64,000 nucleotides of DNA from Polytrichum commune (GCA_950295325.1 OX485809.1:22024144-22088143), one strand, 5' to 3'; counted from the stretch's first letter, positions 49,401 through 61,184 are shown. Notes: a model not told the origin generated them from the sequence alone. A program made the numbers and translations.

Positions 49401-50135
49401 TATGTGAGCGGTGAGCAGAGAGCGGAAAGGATGTAAAAATAGCAAAGTTCTCTGACTAAAGTTAGGCATATGTAAAAAGATTCGAATATACCCAGAATAT
49501 TCCAAGAATAGTAAAAAATATGACCTATTTCCGTGGAATGCATAGGTCAAAAAATAAACAAAAGGCCCTGAATTTGAAATGGTCTCATTAAAATTGGAAA
49601 CCGGGAAGTGCTAAAATGATAGAAACATTGTGATATAATAGATAAGTAAATGATTAAAACCAAGGATGATCCCAAGAAAGAATATATGAAAATGATTTTT
49701 TCGAGATTGGTATAATTGAAGTCCGAATCATCTAGGAAATTGGCAACACGGAAGTAGAGTTGATAGACATAGGAAGCACCTCCAAATTGAACATGTAGTG
49801 TTCATCCGGGAGAGAGACACATGGCACAATTGAGTATTGTAATACAACATTTTGAAGGGAATAAAAATAATCCATGAGATTATATTTATTATAGCAAATT
49901 GTGTAAAGCATGATATGGATGGTATAGTTGATTTGAGAATACACAACATATATTGAACTGCTACCAAGATTTAGATGCTCAATCTGACCAGGGTGGAGAC
50001 AAACTGACAATCTTATATTACTGAGTGCAAATCTTATATTACTTAGTCAATGCCGGACTCGATTAGAAACATGGATGAATAGGCACTACTTCATCGACCA
50101 GGTTGATTTTAGAAAGGGCACTCCTAGACTAATTC
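49401..50135. other. Spacer between LINE and MULE gene
   Basis: AT-rich, no supported gene. The minus-strand LINE frame runs open to about 49543 with unclear homology. A MULE terminal inverted repeat was looked for here but not found. Confidence 0.4.
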
Positions 50136-53100
50136 CTAGGTCCGATCCAAAGGGTGAGTTAAGATTCCACTCTCGAGGACTACTTTGACCTCGTTGAAAC
50201 TGAAGGTTGGCGCGTGGATGAAAAGGTCTACATCTGGATTGCGATGGCAGACCTTTAAAAGGATGAAGTAGACATGTTTGCAATACGAGAACTGATTCCT
50301 CCCTCGAAAGTTGGTCATTGTCTTCTTGAATGCGGGGCAGGTGCAACTTGGAAGGGAGCTGATGGTGATCTGGTATTGTGTCACGTCGGGTGGCGTCATC
50401 GAGTCTAGCGCAATGATGCAACCATGGCCAGGGTGAGGAATCATTGTGACCGAGCGGAGTTGAGCTTTGAGGGAATCCGAAGAGCCCATGGATAGCCTCT
50501 GCTGAGGGTTTGGACGGGTTGCAGTGCGCTTGACGATCTTCCCTCTCTTGCTAGGATACCTGTCTGCATCCGCGGGCACCGGCACGGAGTCTAGATTTGC
50601 CGGAGACGGGGCTGTGGAAAAGAGCCTTCTGGGCGAGACCGGCACTTTCTGCGGCAGTTGGAATCCGGCTGCTTCGAGGGCCAAGATCTCACATTGCTTG
50701 AGGTTTGTACCAAGTTTCACTGGCCAAACATCCGGAATGCTTGGTCTCTCCTGCTGCGCAGAGTATTGAATGACCCATTTGCGCCTCCTACCCTTGACGC
50801 ACCTCTCGATATCATCTGAGCAGAAGAAGAATTTTGTGGACTCTTTCACATTCCTCCTAGTGCTGTGCCATAGACCGGTGTACGTAGGGGCGGGGGTTGA
50901 TTTCACACCCCTTACGATTCTCTCAGTACACTTCTTTTTGGTGACAGCTCTCTGGTCCCAACAACATTTGGCAGAAGTCTTTGGCAACCGAGCGATGTGC
51001 CACTCCTTCACGTTCACCCTAGTCTCCTCGACAACAAAGACGTGCCGGATCCGTCCCTTGGGGGTGGGGGACGGGATGACATCGTTGGCATGTGGCGCTG
51101 GGGGTGCAATTTTCTGGACATCGGAATCTTCCTCTTCAAGAATTATTGGCATGTGAGTGGAACGAGTCCTGACAGCCCTACCAATGCCACGGGGATGCGA
51201 GAAGTTGACCTTATCAGGCCTGTGCGACTCTTCATCAGCTCCAAGGGGCAGGTCTAGCTTCCGCTTCATCGAGCCAAACACTTCCTCTCCCGCCATGTGA
51301 GGGTCGCGTGTACAGAACTCGTCGGCTCCGGGCATGTCTAGCATGGGGTCCTGGAGGACCTTAGGGTCACCTGTTTTCTGGGCCCTACGTTTCGCCATCC
51401 GCAGCCTTAGCTCTTTCTTGCTCGGTCCAGTCCCGCCCATGTCGCCCTTCAAGTACTGGTAGTAATTGACGACCTGTAGGAATGCCCGGATATAGTCATC
51501 CACCGTGGCGACATAAAGATCACCGCCATTGTTGCCGGATGCTTGAAGCCACTTGTTGTGGACAGTCTCCGCAAGGTTGCAAGACGGCATCTCAGCAAGT
51601 TCTACCTCCGTGAATTTCTGGGCATCGCATGCAAGGTCAAGTTAGCATAAAATTCAGAACTATATAACCCTTCAAAGTCCGGATTGATGTTCATGGCAAA
51701 AATCGAATGAGCTTACCCCTGTCATAAATCCACCCCATTGGCGATAGCGGAAGTGCCAAAAGGCAAGCCACAACTCCAATTTACTCAACGTTTTTTCAAT
51801 CACGGCCCCAGCGGATACCCACCAGGCCCTCAGCCCATGGTAAAGACTCTCGGCCTCGGCTAGCGTCCGTGCCGTCCTATACTGGTGGCACATCTTCACG
51901 TGTTGTTCCCTCATGTTTTCAGCGATGTGTTTGTCCGTGTATTTCAACATGGACTGGGTCCAGTGAAACTGACAAGTCCTCTCTCGATCGTCCATGCGAT
52001 CCTCCTTCTTGCCGTTCCCGTATACGACCCGGACGGCATTCCAGTTTGCCTGCGCACTGTCCGCCATGAATCCTTTGAAGTAAGGCCTTTCGACGCCATG
52101 TCTCTCCATCACTGCGTTGAGGTTTTTCCAGAACACCACCTGCGCATCAATATCCTCGGATTGCATGTCGCAACATGCGATGGTCATCACACGGCAATAA
52201 GTCGAGTCGTAAACATGACAAGCCATGGTGGTCCACTGCCTCACCCGTTTGACGTGGTCGAACATTATCCAAGCATTCTCGAGGTCCCCCTTGGGCTGCA
52301 TTCGCTTCACCAAGTCCACCCCACTTCCAGGCCCCACCTCCGACATCTTGAACACGAAGACCTTGTCAAGCTCTGCACCTTGACCGGGAAACATGTTCTT
52401 TTGCACAAAAGCCCAGTTGCTGAGACCCCGCAACTTGGTAATGCTATCCATCACACCATACCTCCTCAAGTATCTAAAGGTGACGACCTTATTCCGGATG
52501 TTGGGCGAGGCCATGTCCTTGCATCGGTCAAGCACCGGAACGAGTTCCTCAAAAGTAAGCGTCTTTGGCGGATCGTCCTCGGACCTCAACAAGTAGTTGC
52601 CAACAAGCATCTTATTTGCTTCCAACACAACTGCACTCTTCGTGGCATGTGGAGTCTTCTCGATCTGATCTTTGATGAGGCTACTAATTTTGACCTTCGT
52701 ATCTCTATAGTCGCCAACTTTAACAGGATGCTCATGGGTTCCAAGGTGGATGCAAACACGGGTGTTGTTACGCTTGCCCGATACATAATAGATCTTAGCT
52801 CTACAAGTGGCAAGACAAGCGGGAGGTTCCTTACACACCTTGCAAACCAGAGTCGAATATTTGGGAGGACCCTGGCCAACAACAAATGCTTGCAAGGTAC
52901 ATCCGTCAAACTCAGTCTCGTTCACTTCGAAGATGCGATGCTCACGGGTCAGGTAGGCGCACTCCTTATTCTCACACCGCAGGTGACCGACACAACTTGA
53001 GAACCGAAAAGAGAGACCCATATCATTAGTGATGTTGGTCGTGATAGTTTTGGTCCAAACATGACCATCGTATCGTTTATCCATGCCCTGCATAGATTTT

Positions 53101-53933
53101 GCTTGCGTCTGTGAGGCTGAAGTACCGGCAAGAGGCAACTCAAACATGACATCACCGTTAAATATTGCAGGCAAGTACTGAACTCTCTCATGTCTAATGG
53201 AACTGTAGTCAAGCTTCTTTAGGAGATTCTTCTTCCCTGGCCTAGTAGCCAGCTTTTTCAAACAGTCTACGATACTGACGCACACACATGAAGAAGGCGG
53301 TTGCAATGGAAGACACTTATCTGAAACAACTACAGGAGACTTCGACTGACCAGAATGGTTGGGTGGACTAGGAACGAAAGGCGTGGATTTGCGAGGACTG
53401 TCATCGTTGTCTGATGAAAGGGTGATGACTGAATTAAAAGTGTCCGGTTCGACCTTAACTTTTGCAAGAAGAGGAGTCTTTGGTCCTGGCTCTACCTTGA
53501 CCTTTACATCAGTAGGAAGAGGGGTATGCATAGTGCACGTAGATGAACGGCTAGGGGTAAGAATTTCTGTAGATGCTGCCATCTGGGAATCTGTCAATCC
53601 ATAGACCCTATACCTGCCGGGAGCAAGTCTCCACATCTTGCAGTCATTTTCATCACGAATTGATAACTGGCCAATTGTGTGAGTTAGTTCAGACGTGAGG
53701 TCATCGAAAACCTCCTCCTCAATACTAATAGTGTCTTCTAGAAAAATGAATCTAAGACTCAAACGCTGACTAGACACTGAAGCATGTCCGTTCTCATCCA
53801 CGCGAAAGGTAAGAGGAATGCCCATGCCATGGGCGCGGAGCACAGCCAACGCAGCGGTTGAGACTGAATCCACCATGGCGAGTAGAGACTGAGACCAACT
53901 CAACTGGATTGATATTGCTATGTAGAAAGGCAA
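50136..53933 (-). CDS. MULE-type transposase with SWIM zinc finger, two exons, apparently intact
   Basis: Exon 1 is 53933-51717 (an ATG at 53876, MVDSVSTAALAVLR, is the more likely start) and exon 2 is 51617-50136; the 99-bp intron (GG|GTAAGC ... CCCAG|AA) is in phase 0. The protein is about 1,213-1,232 aa. Order: acidic/Ser-rich N-terminus with two VKVEP motifs and a VITLSSDNDD stretch; a Cys/His DNA-binding region (about 310-420, with CENKEC and HEHPVKVGD); the DDE core with CHVYDSTYCRVMTI, FMADSAQANW, CQFHW and, across the splice, NLAETVHNKW with the likely catalytic Glu; a long linker; and near the C-terminus a SWIM finger SCTCP...YCKH. MULE transposases cut and paste DNA with TIRs. No internal stop is seen; TIRs were not located, so it could be an active element or a domesticated gene. 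Confidence 0.75.
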
Positions 53934-54382
53934 TCAAGAGAGGCGCGTGCCAATGCATTTATTGAATTGATAATGGCCTACTCTAGAGCATCACCAGCTG
54001 ATGAGAATGGAGTTCGATAATTTAGAGGCTTGTAGGATAATTGGCTGTTTGCTAAAATTATTATAGCAGCTGTAAAATTCATGGGCAAGGGTGATGGAAG
54101 GTATGTCAGCGCATAAATAGCTGTGTGGAATGTGTGGCAACCGAATTTAGGCACAGCCGACGTCATTTATTGGATCAATTAAATATCTATCTAATTTAGA
54201 ATAAGAGTTTTAGATGTAAGTCGATTGCCCTTGGCCGCAATTTGAAGGATGAAAATAACAATTATGCGATATTTTAAGTAAATCATTGAAGGGGTACATT
54301 AAATTGGAATGTAGTGGAGATTTAGACAAGCTGCAAAACACCATAAAAGTCCTCTTAGATTTCAGAAAGATGAGCTGAGTTT

Positions 54383-54715
54383 GTGAATGAGGTAGTATCT
54401 CAAATGCATGCCGTGTATTCATTGGACGGTGTGACACCTTTGATCGCAAAGCGAAGGAGAAGGAGAAAACCCCTATTCTCTAGTTCAAAGCAGATTAGGC
54501 GTGCTAGGATGAGAAATGCAGAGACTAATAGAATGCGGTTTGCAAATTTGGACGGTACCGTCAAGTCGTTAACGAGCCAATTTGCCAAGCTTCCAGTCGA
54601 GATTGTACAAAATCAAGTTGTCAAACAAGAAGTTACTTTACTTTCCCACTCAAAGTGTGAGACCGAGCTCCAACTATCGGTGGACTTCAGTATTGTTGAA
54701 GAGTCAGGTATTTGA
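54383..54715 (+). CDS. Small basic ORF, 110 aa, unknown
   Basis: Open frame with a strong nuclear-signal-like block (AKRRRRRKP) and RRARMRNAETNRMRFANLDG, then a Ser/Val-rich end. It lies divergently from the MULE gene, about 450 bp from its start. Could be a first exon, an accessory protein of the element, or chance. No family recognised. Confidence 0.3.
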   Translation: MNEVVSQMHAVYSLDGVTPLIAKRRRRRKPLFSSSKQIRRARMRNAETNRMRFANLDGTVKSLTSQFAKLPVEIVQNQVVKQEVTLLSHSKCETELQLSVDFSIVEESGI

Positions 54716-54944
54716 TTGCCCAATCATTAATTATTGTTGTTTTTGATATTATAAATTTCCAATTAGATTAGGTTGGAGCCATATGTATTGCTAGCCAAAC
54801 CAATCAACTAAAGTCCATCCATTGCTGTCCCAGGAAACCGGCAGAGAAAGGAGTTGTTCACAACGACAACAACCAAGCAATTTGAACCGAGCCAGGGTAT
54901 GTTGTCTGAACATGAGGTGTAAGATTTTGTTATTGATATTTTTT

Positions 54945-56893
54945 TAGGAAGTGTTTGCGAAGTGAGGCCACCGAGTCTGAGTCATGTTCAGAGTTCGTGA
55001 AGGGTATTGGATGGTGGTGGTCGGGTCCGACCACCACCACTGGATTTTATTTTTTTTGAAGTGTTTGCGAAGTGAGGCCACAAAGTTGGAATCAATTTCA
55101 CGGTCCGTAAAGGATGTGGATGGTAGCGGTCGGGTCCGACCACCATCTCTGGATTTTTTTTTGAAGTGTTGGCGAAGTGAGACCACCAAATCGGAGTCAA
55201 GTTCAAGGTTCGTAAAGGGTGTGGATGGTGGTGGTCGGGTCCGACCACCACCTCTGGATCTTTTTTTTTGAAGTGTTTGCGAAGTGAGGCCACCGAGTCT
55301 GAGTCAATTTCACGGTTTGTATAGGGTGCGGATAGTGGTGGTCGGGTCCGACCAACACCTCTGGATCATTATTTTTTTGAAGTGTTTGCAATGTGAGGCC
55401 ACCAAGTGAGAGTCAATTTCACGGTTCGTAAAGGATGTGATGGTGGTGGTCGGGTCCGACCACCACCTCTGGATCATTTCTTTTGAAGTGTTTGCGAAGT
55501 GAGGCTACCAAGTCTAAATCAATTTCACGGTTCGTAAAGGGTGTGGATGATGGTGGTCGGGTCCGACCACCACCTTTGGATCATTATTTTTTTGAAGTGT
55601 ATGCAATGTAAGGCCACCAAGTGAGAGTCAATTTCACGGTTCGTAAAGGGTGTGATGGTGGTGGTCGGATCCGATCATCAGCTCTGGATCCTTTCTTTTG
55701 AAGTGTTTGCAAAGAAAGGCCACCGAATCGGAGTCAAGTTCAAGGTTCGTAAAGGGTGTGAATGGTGGTGGTCGGGTCCGACCAACACTTCTGGATCATT
55801 ATTTTTTTGAAATGTTTGCAATGTGAGGCCACCAAATGAAAGTCAATTTCACGGTTCGTAAATGATGTGATGGTGGTGGTCGGGTCCGACCACCACCTCT
55901 GGATCATTTCATTTGAAGTGTTTGCGAAGTGAGGCCACCAAGTTTAAATCAATTTCACGGTTCGTAAAGGGTGTGGTGATGGTCGTCGGGTCCGACCACC
56001 ACCTCTGGATATTTTTTCTTTTTTCTTGAAGTGCTTGCAATCTGAGGCCACCATATGGAAATCAATTTCAAGGTTCATAAAGGGTGTGGATGGTGGTGGT
56101 CGGGTCCAACCAACACCTCTGGATCATTATTTTTTTGAAGTATGTGCAATGTGGGCCCACCAAGTGAGAGTCAATTTCACTGTTCGTAAAGGGTGTGATG
56201 GTGGTGGTCGGGTCCGACCACCAGCTCTGGATCCTTTCTTATGAAGTGTTTGCAAAGAGAGGTCACAGAATCGGAGTCAAGTTGAAGGTTCGTAAAGGAT
56301 GTGGATGATGGTGGTCGGGTCCGACTACCACCTCTGGATCATTTTTTTGAAGTGTTTGCGAAGCGAGGCCACCGAATCGGAATCAAGTTCAAGGTTCGTA
56401 AAGGGTGTGGATGATGGTGGTCGGGTCCGACCACCACCTCTGGATCATTATTTTTTTGAAGTGTTTGCAATGTGAGGCCACCAAGTGAGACTCAATTTCA
56501 CGGTTCGTAAAGAATGTGATGGTGGTGGTCGGGTCCGACCACTACCTCTGGATCATTTCTTTTGAAGTGTTTGCGAAGTGAGGCCACCAAGTCTAAATCA
56601 ATTTCACGGTTCGTAAAGGGTGTGGTGGTGGTGGTCGGGTCCGACCACCACCTCTGGATATTTTTCTTTTTTTGAAGTGCTTGCAATGTGAGGCTACCAT
56701 ATGGAAATCAATTTCAAAGTTCGTAAAGGGTGTGGATGGTGGTAGTCGGGTCCGACCACTATCTCTGGATTTTTTTTAAGTGTTTGAAATGTGAGGCCAC
56801 CAACTGGAAATCAAATTCGCTGTTCGTAGAGGGTGTGGACACTAGTGGTCGGGTCCGACCACCACCTTTTGATATTTTTTTTTGGAAGTCTTT
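54945..56893. repeat. Satellite array, ~18 units of ~108 bp
   Basis: Each unit reads TTTTTTGAAGTGTTTGCGAA, GTGAGGCCACCAAGT, AGTCAATTTCACGGTTCGTA, AAGGGTGTGGATGGTGG and the palindrome GTGGTCGGGTCCGACCAC, CTCTGGATC. Palindrome centres lie near 55024, 55133, 55242, 55348, 55454, 55562, 55672, 55774, 55886, 55993, 56104, 56214, 56320, 56427, 56534, 56643, 56751 and 56856. Most variation is in the T-run length and in single bases; the palindrome is among the best kept parts. Confidence 0.93.
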
Positions 56894-56936
56894 GCGGTGT
56901 GCAGGGTTGTCTATTGTGTCGTGACGGAGGGTAATC

Positions 56937-56988
56937 CCGGCATAATGTCGTGCCGTTACGACACGTATCCGTCACGACATTATGCCGG
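56937..56988. repeat. Subterminal hairpin of the hAT element, left
   Basis: Perfect 16-bp inverted arms CCGGCATAATGTCGTG (56937-56952) and CACGACATTATGCCGG (56973-56988) with a 20-nt loop. Confidence 0.9.
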
Positions 56989-57129
56989 ATGCTGTCTTTA
57001 TCCTGACGGACTTGAATTTTACTGATTTTTTTGTGTAATTACATTAACCCAATTCAGATACGTAGGATTTACAATGTCCACGTGTGATGACATGTCAGCA
57101 AAGTAAAGGTAAAGTGGGGAAAAATTTAC

Positions 57130-58495
57130 TAGAGCCCGTCCGCCCCCCCGTCCGCTCCGTTCCCAACCCCGTACGCCCCGTTCCCCCCCCGTCCGCGCCC
57201 CGTTCCCCCCCGTCCGCGCCCCGTTCCCCCCGTCCGCGCCCCGTTCCCCTCCCGTCCGCGCCCCGTTCCCCCCGTCCCCCCCGTCCGCGCCCCGTTCCCC
57301 TCCCGTCCGCGCCCCGTTCCCCCCCGTCCGCCCCCGTTCCCGACCCCGTCCGCCCCGTTCCCAACCCCGTCCGCCCCGTTCCCCCCCCGTCCGCCCCGTT
57401 CCCAACCCCGTCCGCGCCCCGTTCCCCCCGTCCCCCCCGTCCGCGCCCCGTTCCCCTCCCGTCCGCGCCCCGTTCCCCCCCGTCCGCGCCCCGTTCCCCC
57501 CGTCCGCGCCCCGTTCCCCTCCCGTCCGCGCCCCGTTCCCCCCGTCCCCCCCGTCCGCGCCCCGTTCCCCTCCCGTCCGCGCCCCGTTCCCCCCCGTCCG
57601 CCCCCGTTCCCGACCCCGTCCGCCCCGTTCCCAACCCCGTCCGCCCCGTTCCCCCCCCGTCCGCCCCGTTCCCAACCCCGTCCGCGCCCCGTTCCCCCCG
57701 TCCCCCCCGTCCGCGCCCCGTTCCCCTCCCGTCCGCGCCCCGTTCCCCCCCGTCCGCCCCCGTTCCCGACCCCGTCCGCCCCGTTCCCAACCCCGTCCGC
57801 CCCGTTCCCCCCCCGTCCGCCCCGTTCCCAACCCCGTCCGCCCCGTTCCCCCCCCGTCCGCGCCCCGTTCCCCCCCGTCCGCCCCTCCGTCCGCTCCCCC
57901 GTCCGCCCCATTTTTTTTAAAAAAAATTTCCCCCCCCTCTGTCCGCCCCGTTCCCCCCCGTCCGCCCCTCCGTCCGCTCCCCCGTCTGCCCCAGTTTTTT
58001 TTTTCCCCCCCCCCTTCCCCGTCCGCCCCATTTTTTTAAAAAAAATTTCCCCCCCCTCCGTCCGCCCCGTTCCCAACCCCGTCCGCGCCCCGTTCCCCCC
58101 CGTCCGCGCCCCGTTCCCCCCCGTCCGCCCCTCCGTCCGCTCCCCCGTCCGCCCCTCCGTCCGCTCCCCCGTCCGCCCCAATTTTTTTTCCCCCCCCTTC
58201 CCCGTCCGCCCCATTTAAAAAAAATAAAAAAATCCCCCCCCCCTCCGTCCGCTCCCGTTCCCCCCGTCCGCCCCCGTTCCCGACTCCGTCCGCTCCGTTC
58301 CCCCCCCCCCGTCCGCTCCGTTCCCGCCCCCGTTCCCGACCCCGTCCGCTCCGTTCCCGCCCCCGTTCCCGACCCCGTCCGCTCCGTTCCCGCCCCCGTT
58401 CCCGACCCCGTCCGCTCCGTTCCCCCCCCCACCCCCGTCCGCCCCACCCTCGTCCCCCGTCCGCCCCACCCTCGTCCCCCGTCCGCCCCACACCC
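57130..58495. repeat. GC-rich minisatellite inside the hAT element
   Basis: About 1.37 kb built of 13-21-bp variants of GTCCGCCCCGTTCCC and GTCCGCGCCCCGTTCCCC. The part 57260-57810 repeats with a 270-bp higher-order period (for example 57271 onward equals 57541 onward). It is C-rich on the plus strand; the minus strand has G-runs of three to eight every few bases and could form G-quadruplexes. Short T/A blocks (57911-57927, 57994-58004, 58031-58046, 58182, 58215) break the right third. Long open frames on both strands here are artefacts of composition. Confidence 0.95.
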
Positions 58496-58687
58496 TCTTT
58501 AGTCGTTTTTTACTACTTTGATTTTAACAAAATGGTAAACAAAATGGCAAAATGATTTACCTGGCGCTAGGCATATCCACGACCACGTCGACGTTTTCTG
58601 CCACATAGGACGCCACCTTGGCAAGAAGGTAAGTATTTTACCCACCCTAGTCCGTTCCCCCTATGTTGACCCTACATGGACCCTATT

Positions 58688-58717
58688 GTGTCGTGACGGA
58701 GGGGTCCGTCACGACAC
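58688..58717. repeat. Subterminal hairpin of the hAT element, right
   Basis: Perfect 13-bp arms GTGTCGTGACGGA and TCCGTCACGACAC around GGGG. The left end of the element has the same GTGTCGTGACGGA phrase at 56916-56928. Confidence 0.9.
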
Positions 58718-58776
58718 GACACGACATGACGGCACGACACCGTCATGACGTCGCGATAGACAACCCTGGCGGTGTG

Positions 58777-61000
58777 AGGCCTTGGAGTATGACTATATGG
58801 GAAGGTTTCTTAAGGGTGGTGAAAGGTGGTGGTCGGGTCCTACCACAACATCTGGATGCAGAGCTAGAAGCCCCAGCAGCTTTAGACGTTCATAACTTTC
58901 ACGTTTCATGTCTAATCTGCACATATGACCACTCTATCAGTATCTACGTTTTACGTAGATCAGGATGGACACCTCACTTGCCCCATTCAGGCAAGTATTG
59001 AGGAAGTTGTCCTTGTTGAAAGCTTCGCAGTCCGGGAGAGGTGCGTGACAGACCTCCACCTTTGGATTCTCTTTTGTTTTGATGTTCTTGCGATGTGAGG
59101 CCTTTGAATATGAGTCTAGGGAGTATTTCTAGAGGGTGGTGAAAGGTGGTGGTCGGGTCCGACCACCACATCCGGATGCAGAGCTAGAAGCCCCCAACAG
59201 CTTTAGACGTCCATAACTTTCAAGTTTGATGTCTGATGTGCATATCTGACCACTCTATCGGCATGTACGTTTCACGTAGATCAGGATGGATACCTCACTT
59301 GCTTCATTCAGGCAAGTATTGAGGAAGTTATCCTTGGTTAAAGCTTCGCAGTCCGGGAGAGGTGCGTGACAGACCTCCACCTTTGGATTCTCTTTTGTTT
59401 TGATGTTCTTGTGATGTGAGGCCTTTGAATATGAGTCTAGGAGAGTGTTTCTAGAGGGTGGTGAAAGGTGGTGGTCGGGTCCGACCACCACATCCGGATG
59501 CAGAGCTAGAAGCCCCCAGCAGCTTTAGACGTGCATAACTTTCAGGTTTGATGTCTGATGTGCACATGTGACCACTCTATAGGCATGTACGTTTCACGTA
59601 GATCAGGATGGATACCTCACTTGCCCCATTCAGGCAAGTATTGAGGAAGTTATCCTTGGTTAAAGCTTCGCAGTCCGGGAGAGGTGCGTGACAGACCTCC
59701 ACCTTTGGATTCTCTTTTGTTTTGATGTTCTTGTGATGTGAGGCCTCTGAATATGAGTCTAGGAGAGTGTTTCTAGAGGGTGGTGAAAGGTGGTGGTCGG
59801 GTCCGACCACCACATCCGGATGCAGAGCTAGAAGCCCCCAGCAGCTTTAGACGTGCATAACTTTCAGGTTTGATGTCTGATGTGCACATGTGACCACTCT
59901 ATAGGCATGTACGTTTCACGTAGATCAGGATGGATACCTCACTTGCCCCATTCAGGCAAGTATTGAGGAAGTTATCCTTGGTTAAAGCTTCGCAGTCCGG
60001 GAGAGGTGCGTGACAGACCTCCACCTTTGGATTCTCTTTTGTTTTGATGTTCTTGTGATGTGAGGCCTCTGAATATGAGTCTAGGAGAGTGTTTCTAGAG
60101 GGTGGTGAAAGGTGGTGGTCGGGTCCGACCACCACATCCGGATGCAGAGCTAGAAGCCCCCAGCAGCTTTAGACGTTCATAACTTTCAGGTTTGATGTCT
60201 GATGTGCACATGTAACCACTCTATAGGCATGTACGTTTCACGTAGATCAGGATGGATACCTCACTTGCCCCATTCAGGCAAGTATTGAGGAAGTTATCCT
60301 TGGTTAAAGCTTCGCAGTCCGGGAGAGGTGCGTGACAGACCTCCACCTTTGGATTCTCTTTTGTTTTGATGTTCTTGTGATGTGAGGCCTCTGAATATGA
60401 GTCTAGGAGAGTGTTTCTAGAGGGTGGTGAAAGGTGGTGGTCGGGTCCGACCACCACATCCGGATGCAGAGCTAGAAGCCCCCAGCAGCTTTAGACGTTC
60501 ATAACTTTCAGGTTTGATGTCTGATGTGCACATGTAACCACTCTATAGGCATGTACGTTTCACGTAGATCAGGATGGATACCTCACTTGCCCCATTCAGG
60601 CAAGTATTGAGGAAGTTATCCTTGGTTAAAGCTTCGCAGTCCGGGAGAGGTGCGTGACAGACCTCCACCTTTGGATTCTCTTTTGTTTTGATGTTCTTGT
60701 GATGTGAGGCCTCTGAATATGAGTCTAGGAGAGTGTTTCTAGAGGGTGGTGAAAGGTGGTGGTCGGGTCCGACCACCACATCCGGATGCAGAGCTAGAAG
60801 CCCCCAGCAGCTTTAGACGTTCATAACTTTCAGGTTTGATGTCTGATGTGCACATGTAACCACTCTATAGGCATGTACGTTTCACGTAGATCAGGATGGA
60901 TACCTCACTTGCCCCATTCAGGCAAGTATTGAGGAAGTTATCCTTGGTTAAAGCTTCGCAGTCCAAGAGAGGTGCTTGACTGACTACCACCTCAAGATCG
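58777..61000. repeat. Satellite array, 7 units of 322 bp
   Basis: Units repeat every 322 bp (palindrome centres near 58834, 59154, 59478, 59800, 60122, 60444 and 60766). Each contains AAAGGTGGTGGTCGGG and TCCGACCACCACATCCGGAT, GCAGAGCTAGAAGCCCCCAG, CATAACTTTCAGGTTTGATG, CACGTAGATCAGGATGGA, CCATTCAGGCAAGTATTGAG and GATGTGAGGCCTCTGAATAT. The last four or five units are almost identical, so the amplification is recent. A degenerate further unit reaches about 61080. It shares the GTGAGGCC and palindrome phrases with the 108-bp array. Confidence 0.95.
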
Positions 61001-61184
61001 TTTTTTTTTTATAGTTTTTGCGACATGAGGCTACCAAGTTTTAGTCTAATGGAGGGTTTCTAAAGGGTGTTGGAGGGGTTGAGTTTAGTGTTTGAGTTGC
61101 ATTTGTTTGATTTCTGGTTTGAGGGGTGGTGTTTGTTTGTGACCTAGACTGGGGCCGCTTTGAGTTCTTTTTGTGCAGATTGGT

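Larger units (their letters stand above)
56902..58768. mobile_element. hAT-type nonautonomous transposon, 1,867 bp, with 8-bp target duplication
   Basis: The element starts CAGGGTTGTCTATTGTGTCG and ends with the inverse CGCGATAGACAACCCTG. It is flanked on both sides by the identical octamer GCGGTGTG (56894-56901 and 58769-58776). CAGGG ends and 8-bp duplications are the signature of hAT elements. Removing the element and one octamer restores the continuous satellite phrase TTTGCGGTGTGAGGCC, so it jumped into the array. It codes for no transposase; most of it is a GC-rich minisatellite. Both ends carry hairpins built on TGTCGTGACGG, possible transposase binding sites. Confidence 0.92.

Noticed and set aside
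48278-49543. Whole 421-codon minus-strand ORF as one gene
   Set aside because: Only its central part (about 49400-48580) is LINE RNase H/zinc finger; the last part is antisense to the plus-strand RNase H half and the first part has no clear homology.
51885-53000. 371-codon plus-strand ORF
   Set aside because: It is the antisense shadow of the MULE transposase exon, which has clear domain motifs on the minus strand.
57019-58493. Long open frames on both strands (Pro/Arg/Ser or Gly/Arg/Thr repeats, up to 361 codons)
   Set aside because: They are open in several frames at once because the minisatellite has almost no A/T; no domain, start context or splice signal supports them.
59255-60779. Repeated 78-codon minus-strand ORFs, one per 322-bp unit
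   Set aside because: They are products of the satellite unit; the product has no recognisable feature and the outer units do not keep the frame equally.
54945-61000. CRISPR-like regular repeats
   Set aside because: Units are contiguous satellites without unique spacers, in a eukaryotic context with spliced genes.
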